NCBI RefSeq assembly: GCF_009796785.1
Contig: NZ_CP047026.1
Coordinates: 4,074,501 to 4,138,500 of the forward strand
Direction: 5' to 3'
DNA from: Polaribacter sp. L3A8
GTDB lineage: Bacteria; Bacteroidota; Bacteroidia; Flavobacteriales; Flavobacteriaceae
DNA length: 64,000 bases
Part shown: positions 58,859 through 64,000 of the stretch, in pieces
How positions within the stretch are numbered: position 1 is the stretch's first letter
Layout: the number at the start of each line of letters is the position of its first letter
Notes under the pieces: model-generated
What the model saw: only the letters and a program-made list of their open reading frames with translations
What the model was told of the DNA's origin: nothing
Databases searched by the model: none
Translations under genes and position numbers: made by a program

Positions 58859-59935
58859 TTATTCTGCGTAAAGTGCTAAGTGTGATATAACCAAATTTGG
58901 AGCTACAAATTCACTATGTATCGTTTCATTATTTTTTACTTTTCTAATTCCTTCAAGTAAAATTTTATCATCTTTAGAAAGACCTTTACTTACTACAAAT
59001 AAGTTTTCTAATTCTGCAGAAATTTCAATTTCTTGTTGTTTAACGGTGTTTTCTTTATCAACAACATAAACGTATTTTTTATCTAAGATTTCAAAAGTTA
59101 CTTTTTGAGGAATAATAAGAGCATCTTTTAAAGGAATTGTCATAATAACACTACCTGTTTCACCATGTCTTAAAATTCCATCTGGATTAGGAAAAGTTGC
59201 TCTAAATGCAATGTTTCCGGTTTCATTATTAAATTCACCTTCTATAGTTTCTACAATTCCTTTTTGATTAAAAGGTTTGTTATTGGCCATTAATAAAGTA
59301 ACTTCTTCTTTTTCGTTCTTTTTAGTACTTATGATATAATCTAAATATTCTGCTTCTGGTACATTAAAATAAACCCACATTTTACTATTATCAGATAAAG
59401 TGGTTAGTAATGCTCCTTCGTCTAATAAACTCCCTTCTCTTGCGTGAAGATGGTCCATTATTCCATCAAAAGGAGCTCTAATATCTGTAAACCCTAAATG
59501 AGTTTCAGCTAAAGAAACTTCTGCTTTTTCTTTGTCATAATTAGCTTTAGACATGGCTAATTCATTTTTAGAAACTACATTTTCATCAGCCAACAATTTT
59601 GTGTTTTTATATTCTATTGCGGCAACTTCTGCTTCAGCTTTTGCTTTTTGTAGTTCTGCTTTGTAAACATTAGGCATAATGTTAAACATTTTTTGTCCTT
59701 TTTTAAGATGTTGACCTTCATCTACAGATATCGTTTTTAAATATCCTCTTTCTATTGCTCTAATTTCTATGTGTCTAATAGAATGAATTTGGCTAACGTA
59801 ATCTTTTGTGATTATGGTGTCTTTTTTTATAGGACTCGTTATTAGGTATTTTGCAGCTTCGTGTTTTTCTTCGATTTTGTGTTTACAGCTAGTGTAAATT
59901 GGTAGCATGAACAAGACAATGAAAATTTTTTTCAT
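58859..59935 (-). CDS. RND efflux periplasmic adaptor (HlyD/AcrA type)
   Basis: The protein has 358 residues from the ATG at 59935. An ATG three codons earlier at 59944 is also possible. Its lipoprotein signal is MKKIFIVLFMLPIYTSC. The lipoyl/barrel-sandwich halves (ERGYLKTISVDEGQHLKKGQ and LGFTDIRAPFDGIMDHLHAR) enclose a coiled-coil hairpin (residues about 90-140). A beta-barrel domain follows. It is first of the three pump genes. Confidence 0.92.
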   Translation of the reverse strand: MKKIFIVLFMLPIYTSCKHKIEEKHEAAKYLITSPIKKDTIITKDYVSQIHSIRHIEIRAIERGYLKTISVDEGQHLKKGQKMFNIMPNVYKAELQKAKAEAEVAAIEYKNTKLLADENVVSKNELAMSKANYDKEKAEVSLAETHLGFTDIRAPFDGIMDHLHAREGSLLDEGALLTTLSDNSKMWVYFNVPEAEYLDYIISTKKNEKEEVTLLMANNKPFNQKGIVETIEGEFNNETGNIAFRATFPNPDGILRHGETGSVIMTIPLKDALIIPQKVTFEILDKKYVYVVDKENTVKQQEIEISAELENLFVVSKGLSKDDKILLEGIRKVKNNETIHSEFVAPNLVISHLALYAE

Positions 59936-60096
59936 AGGTTCCATAATATTAATATTGATTTTTTTGAAAATGAGTTATTGTAGAAAGTTCCCTCAAAAAA
60001 ATGATGGAAAGTCCCTTTCTAAATTGAATTTAAATGATTTTAAAATGTAGTATTAAAACAGACGGAAGTTAAAATTAGTCTGTTTTTGTTTTAGAA

Positions 60097-60519
60097 TCAA
60101 AGTATAAAAACCTCAAATTTCTTATGCAAGTTTAAAGAAGTAATTCTGATGTTAAAACACATAGAGACAATGTCTTCTTTGGTTTTTACAGCTTTACTTT
60201 CTATTAGAATCTTGTATAAAATAGCGTCTGTATTATTGTCGAAAAGAGATTTCTGACTGTAATTAATAAGATGATTTTCACTCTCTTCAAAATCTTCTGT
60301 ACTAATTTCTTCTATAACTACTAAGTCTTTTTTAGAACCTGAAGTTGGTTTAAAAAAGGTGTTTTTATAGTGCTGGTTATATGAAGCGTGATAGGTTTGG
60401 GTAGTCGTTTTAGCATGTAGTAAATGAGAAATATTTGTTGTATTAGCATATAAGTTCGTAATACTACTTAAAAGTATTACGAATGCCAAAAACAAATTTG
60501 TAAAAAATTTTTTTCTCAT
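60097..60519 (-). CDS. secreted hypothetical protein upstream of the RND operon
   Basis: This 140-residue protein has a signal peptide (MRKKFFTNLFLAFVILLSSI, cleaved near LYANTT). The mature part is polar and His/Lys/Ser rich, with an acidic stretch (VVIEEISTEDFEESENHLIN). No family was recognised. It lies 161 bp upstream of the efflux adaptor gene on the same strand and could be co-transcribed. TAATTTTG on the minus strand (60534-60527) with a TTG 16 bp further upstream lies so close to the ATG that the mRNA would be almost leaderless. Confidence 0.5.
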   Translation of the reverse strand: MRKKFFTNLFLAFVILLSSITNLYANTTNISHLLHAKTTTQTYHASYNQHYKNTFFKPTSGSKKDLVVIEEISTEDFEESENHLINYSQKSLFDNNTDAILYKILIESKAVKTKEDIVSMCFNIRITSLNLHKKFEVFIL

Positions 60520-61026
60520 TTGAGCACAAAATTATATGAATAGAATATTTCAAACAAGTAAAGTTGGTTCTAAGTTTTTAAGTTTATTAATTTTTATGAA
60601 TACCCTTTTTTTTTAATAATAATATCTTATTTAGTATAAAATTTTAAGTTTAATTTTATTATTTATTGTTGAAAGTCATGTTTTTTAAACTTTATTGTTT
60701 CTAAAGTTTTTGTAATTTTAACTGTTTTTAGTTAGTATTCAGTCTTTTTTAGTTGTTGTAAAACTTATTTTAAGAAATAAAACGTTTAAATTTATTGTTA
60801 GAACAAATCAAAATAGAAAGGGTTTAAATGTTATTTTTTTATTTGACTGTTAAAAAAATAAGGTTAAGAATGTTGGTTTATAGCACCTTTTATATTTGTG
60901 TTGTAAAATATAGGAGGGAGGAGTTGTAAAATGCCTTAAATACTTTATTATTTAGTTAATACATAAGAAGGTTTTGGTATTAACTTTTTTGGAATTGGAT
61001 GCCTCAATATTTTATGTAAGTACAAA
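60520..61026. other. AT-rich gene-free stretch
   Basis: About 500 bp has no coding frame or known RNA. A possible -7 box for the gene at 60519 lies at 60527-60534 (minus strand). TATATTTG at about 60890-60897 on the plus strand resembles another -7 box. A purine-rich AGGAGGGAGGAG follows at 60912-60923, but no gene is downstream of it. The stretch ends at the terminator of the helicase gene. Confidence 0.35.
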
Positions 61027-61063
61027 AAAAGCCTCATCATTTTTAAATGATGAGGCTTTTATA
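61027..61063 (-). terminator. terminator of the DEAD-box helicase gene
   Basis: AGCCTCATCAT-TTTTAA-ATGATGAGGCT is an 11-bp stem with an A-run before and T-run after. It lies 16 bp after the stop at 61079. Confidence 0.88.
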
Positions 61064-61078
61064 TCGTGTTTATGCTAT

Positions 61079-62914
61079 TTAACTTTCTCTACGTTTTCTT
61101 CCGAAACCGCCAGATGATCTTCTCTCTCCAGAAGCACTACCAGAGCTTCTGTCTGATCTGTCAGAAGAACGTCTGTCTGATCTTCCTTTACTAGAAGAGT
61201 CTCCACCTCTGTTAGATGAACCTTCAGAACCTCTACGTCTTCCAAAACCTCCACCGTCTTTTTTACCGAAAGGTTTTTTACCACCTCTTCGTCCACCACC
61301 AGAACGTTCTTTCTTAGTAATCTCTATGTTTACAGAGCGTCCGTCAAAATCTGGTTGATTGCTAGAAAAAGCTTCTAATGTTTGATCTTCGAAATTTTTA
61401 TCAAGCTCAAAGAAAGAAAAAGTATCTAAGATATCTATAGAACCAATTTCTATTTTGTCTCCAATATTTTGGTCATTAATTAAACCTATTAATTTACCAG
61501 GGTTTAAATTGTCTTTTCTACCAATATTGATAAAGAAACGTGTCATGTTTTCATTAACCGTTCTAGCTCTAGAGTTGTCTCTAGAAGATAAATCGTTTAA
61601 ATCTTTAGCGTTTTCGTAATACGCTAACATGGTGTTGAATTCTAAAGAAACAAATTTCTTAATTAATTCTTCTCTATCTAAATCTTCTAATTTTGCATAA
61701 ATACTTGGTAAAAACTCGTTAATTTGAGTTTCGTTTACTTCAATATTTACAACCTTGTCAATTAAGTTCATTAATTGATTTTGGCAAATCTCTTTACCAG
61801 AAGGTACTTTTCCTTCTACAAATTTCTTTTGAATGATTTTTTCGATTTGGCGTAATTTACCTTTCTCTTTTCCATTCACTAAAACAATAGAAATACCTTT
61901 GTTACCAGCTCTACCAGTTCTACCACTTCTGTGTGTGTAGTTTTCTATCTGATCTGGTAATTTATGGTTAATTACGTGAGTTAATTCTGTAACATCTAAT
62001 CCACGAGCAGCAACATCTGTAGCTACTAGTATTTGAATTGATTTTTTACGGAATTTACCCATTACAGAATCTCTTTGCGCTTGAGATAAATCTCCATGTA
62101 AAGCATCTGCACTATAACCATCTTTTATTAAATTGTCTGCAACTTCTTGTGTTTCTCTACGAGTTCTACAAAATATAATTGCATAAATATCAGGGTTTAA
62201 ATCTGCTATTCTTTTTAAAGCTGGGTAACGAGTTCTTTCTGTAACTGCATAATACTCATGACTTACGTTTTCTGAACCAGAATTCTTTTGACCAGAAGTA
62301 ATTTCTACTGGGTTGGTCATATAATTTCTAGCAATAGACTCTACTTCTCTTGGAAAAGTTGCAGAAAACAATAATGTTTGTTTTGTTTCTGGTGTAGCTT
62401 CTAAAACCTTATCTAATTCATCTTTAAAACCCATGTTTAACATTTCATCTGCTTCGTCTAAGACTAACCATTGAACGTTACCTAATTTTAAAGCTCTTCT
62501 GTTAATTAAATCTACGGTTCTACCCGGAGTTCCAACAACAATTTGTGCTCCTCTTTTTAAAGATCTAATTTGATCTTCCATACTAGAACCACCATAAACG
62601 GTAGCTACTTTAACATCTGGTAAGTATTTACAAAAATCTTTAATATTATTACCAATTTGAACTGCAAGTTCTCTTGTTGGTGATAAAATAATAGCTTGTA
62701 CGTTCTTACTATTGGTATCTAAAAGCTCTAATATTGGCAAACTAAAAGCAGCAGTCTTACCTGTACCTGTTTGTGCAAATGCTTTTAAATCGTCTGTAGA
62801 TGAAATAATTTGTGGAATTGCTTTTTCCTGAATTACGGTAGGTTTTTCGTAACCTAAATCCGTCAATGCTCTGTTAATCGGTTCTTTTAAACCTAATTCT
62901 AAAAATGTTGACAT
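61079..62914 (-). CDS. DEAD-box RNA helicase (DeaD/CsdA-like) with DbpA-type RNA-binding domain
   Basis: The protein has 611 residues. Helicase domain 1 has the Q motif and FAQTGTGKTAAFSLP (Walker A), PTRELAVQI, VLDEADEMLNMGF (DEAD) and LLFSATFPREV (SAT). Helicase domain 2 has IIFCRTRRETQEVAD, VATDVAARGLDV and HRSGRTGRAG. A DbpA-like RNA-binding domain lies at about 455-535 (RFFINIGRKDNLNPGKLIGL). The final 75 residues form a Gly/Arg/Ser-rich disordered tail. It probably unwinds RNA for ribosome assembly and cold adaptation. It is monocistronic with a good promoter upstream. Confidence 0.93.
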   Translation of the reverse strand: MSTFLELGLKEPINRALTDLGYEKPTVIQEKAIPQIISSTDDLKAFAQTGTGKTAAFSLPILELLDTNSKNVQAIILSPTRELAVQIGNNIKDFCKYLPDVKVATVYGGSSMEDQIRSLKRGAQIVVGTPGRTVDLINRRALKLGNVQWLVLDEADEMLNMGFKDELDKVLEATPETKQTLLFSATFPREVESIARNYMTNPVEITSGQKNSGSENVSHEYYAVTERTRYPALKRIADLNPDIYAIIFCRTRRETQEVADNLIKDGYSADALHGDLSQAQRDSVMGKFRKKSIQILVATDVAARGLDVTELTHVINHKLPDQIENYTHRSGRTGRAGNKGISIVLVNGKEKGKLRQIEKIIQKKFVEGKVPSGKEICQNQLMNLIDKVVNIEVNETQINEFLPSIYAKLEDLDREELIKKFVSLEFNTMLAYYENAKDLNDLSSRDNSRARTVNENMTRFFINIGRKDNLNPGKLIGLINDQNIGDKIEIGSIDILDTFSFFELDKNFEDQTLEAFSSNQPDFDGRSVNIEITKKERSGGGRRGGKKPFGKKDGGGFGRRRGSEGSSNRGGDSSSKGRSDRRSSDRSDRSSGSASGERRSSGGFGRKRRES

Positions 62915-63011
62915 TACTGTGTTTTTTTGGATTCACAGAACGCCCACCTGCAAACCCGATTATAAAATTCGACCTGATTATTAATGAGTTAAACTCAAAA
63001 TAAAAATCGTG

Positions 63012-63040
63012 CAAATGTACAGATAATATATTGATTACAA
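63012..63040 (-). promoter_or_regulatory. promoter of the DEAD-box helicase gene
   Basis: On the minus strand, TTG (63040-63038) is followed after 18 bp by TACATTTG (63019-63012), matching the Bacteroidota -33/-7 consensus well. The 5' leader to the ATG at 62914 is about 90 nt and contains complementary CTGTG/CACAG words that could form a hairpin near the start codon. Confidence 0.65.
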
Positions 63041-63047
63041 CAAATTA

Positions 63048-64000
63048 TTAGAGTTTATTTAATTTTTTTAGTTCTGAGTATAGTTTTTTTGAAGAAATAG
63101 AGGCAAAACCATTGGTTACAATTCCTTGCTTATTAACAAGGATCGTTCTAGTCATTTTACTCGTTAAGAAAATATTAGCGTTGCTCTTTGCAGTAATAAA
63201 ATATTGATTTTTAACATCTAATTTATGTATTCTATCATGCGTGCTTCCATCAATTTTTATTTGAATAAATTGTATGTTTGGAAACTTTTTTGTTAGATAA
63301 TTAATTCTAGAGGCTATATATATAGGTGTAATATACTCCGAATTCCAAAATAATAAAAATGTGTTTTTATTTTTTGTAAGCTCTTTTATTGTGTGTTTAC
63401 CATTTGTTAAATCATAAATAGTAAAATCTGTTAATTTTTGTCCTTTGTATAGTATTTTACTATCTAAAAGCAATTGTTTTACATGGTCTTTGTCTTTAGT
63501 ACTTGTACTTAAGTTAAAATACGTATTAAAAGCATCCTTATTAGCGTTGCAGCTAGATTTTTTGTAAAAATGACCAATAACTGTTTGTTTTAGAAATGCA
63601 TTTTTAGAAGCTTCCGATTTTATATTATTATCTATTGTTTTTAATAAATCTACCGTAAAATCAGATGAATATTCATCTGTCATTGGTTTGTGACCTAGAG
63701 AATAAGTAGTATTATATAAGAAATTACGTACGTATTGAGAATATGGAGGGTAATACATTAATGAATCATTATTAATACTTATAGATGCTCTGTATTTATA
63801 AAATGATTTATTTATGGTTGTAAATTTTGTTTTATGGTTGTATTTTACATTTGCTATTGGGTATCTTTCTATTCTTGCATAAATAGGGTAGGTAAGTGCA
63901 ACTTTTAAAACATTGTTAAAACCTTTTGTTTCATCCGGATGTTGTAGAACGTATTCTTTATAGGTTTTCTCTTTTAATAATAATAAGGAGTCTGCTTTTT
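63048..64000 (-). CDS. thioredoxin-fold (TlpA-like) protein lacking CxxC, partial
   Basis: The gene is open through the right edge. Upstream of the Met at 63758 the same frame continues without a stop to 64000 (for example YARIERYPIANVKYNHKTKF), so that Met is internal. About 317 residues are visible. The N-terminal visible part is helical. The C-terminal 130 residues (KLTDFTIYDLTNGKHTIKEL, then NTFLLFWNSEYITPIYIA, then TRTILVNKQGIVTNG) follow the thioredoxin-like fold of TlpA/AhpC-TSA proteins. The usual WCxxC is replaced by WNSEY, so it should be redox-inactive. A signal peptide would lie outside the window. Confidence 0.7.
   Translation of the reverse strand, partial: KADSLLLLKEKTYKEYVLQHPDETKGFNNVLKVALTYPIYARIERYPIANVKYNHKTKFTTINKSFYKYRASISINNDSLMYYPPYSQYVRNFLYNTTYSLGHKPMTDEYSSDFTVDLLKTIDNNIKSEASKNAFLKQTVIGHFYKKSSCNANKDAFNTYFNLSTSTKDKDHVKQLLLDSKILYKGQKLTDFTIYDLTNGKHTIKELTKNKNTFLLFWNSEYITPIYIASRINYLTKKFPNIQFIQIKIDGSTHDRIHKLDVKNQYFITAKSNANIFLTSKMTRTILVNKQGIVTNGFASISSKKLYSELKKLNKL

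Noticed and set aside
60912..60923. Purine-rich AGGAGGGAGGAG as a Shine-Dalgarno site
   Set aside because: No credible coding frame follows, and genes in this lineage rarely use strong Shine-Dalgarno sequences.
1..64000. tRNA, rRNA or tmRNA genes
   Set aside because: No cloverleaf with conserved T-arm sequence or rRNA-like conserved segments was found on reading both strands. This is a visual check, not a covariance search.

Overview
The window is AT-rich bacterial chromosome from a member of the Bacteroidota, most likely a marine flavobacterium (family Flavobacteriaceae). The evidence is the TAnnTTTG-type -7 promoter boxes, type IX secretion (T9SS) C-terminal sorting domains, SusX-like short signal peptides and lipoboxes, and lineage-typical families (DUF6048, DUF6452, DUF6702, DUF5362, DUF1835, AsmA-like giants and a probable sulfonolipid gene pair). 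No rRNA, tRNA or CRISPR array was seen.

Region 1 (1-6.7 kb) is an accessory island. Two directly oriented, almost identical IS3-family copies bracket a small set of same-strand genes: a voltage-sensor channel, an Imm63-like immunity protein and a lipoprotein. The genes are separated by a structured repeat of about 130 bp, in an arrangement that resembles gene cassettes. An IS30 element (2-bp target duplication) and an IS110 element have entered this array. The IS110 element sits inside one repeat. Its 5' non-coding leader folds into two stem-loops whose internal loops match the flanking target and the element's own end, as expected of a bridge RNA. This is the most interesting object in the window.

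Region 2 (6.9-34.6 kb) is core genome. It holds an outer membrane barrel protein, pyrD, a LysE exporter, a YqaE peptide, csaA, a YfiT-type hydrolase and a PfkB-type kinase. It also holds the leucine operon leuC-leuD-leuA-leuB (every junction carries an interspersed repeat), a MutS2 without Smr domain, a large LRR T9SS protein, ung, a glycosyltransferase/phosphoesterase pair, a DUF1835-nucleoside phosphorylase-binding protein operon, a 2OG oxygenase and three small genes ending in a pterin dehydratase.

Region 3 (34.7-41.5 kb) has an IS1595 element with a perfect 8-bp target duplication, a sulfatase-YHYH-MopE-T9SS fusion, a DUF6702 protein, and a DUF6364/PIN toxin-antitoxin pair. The pair lies between a decayed copy of the rlmD 3' end and the intact rlmD.

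Region 4 (41.6-64 kb) is again core: an OmpA/lipocalin lipoprotein pair, a cytochrome c, rocD with a structured leader, an AsmA-like protein, YbaB, an S9 peptidase and a cysteine-synthase-like/AOS-like pair that probably makes capnine. It ends with an RND efflux operon, a DEAD-box helicase and a partial thioredoxin-fold protein that runs off the window.
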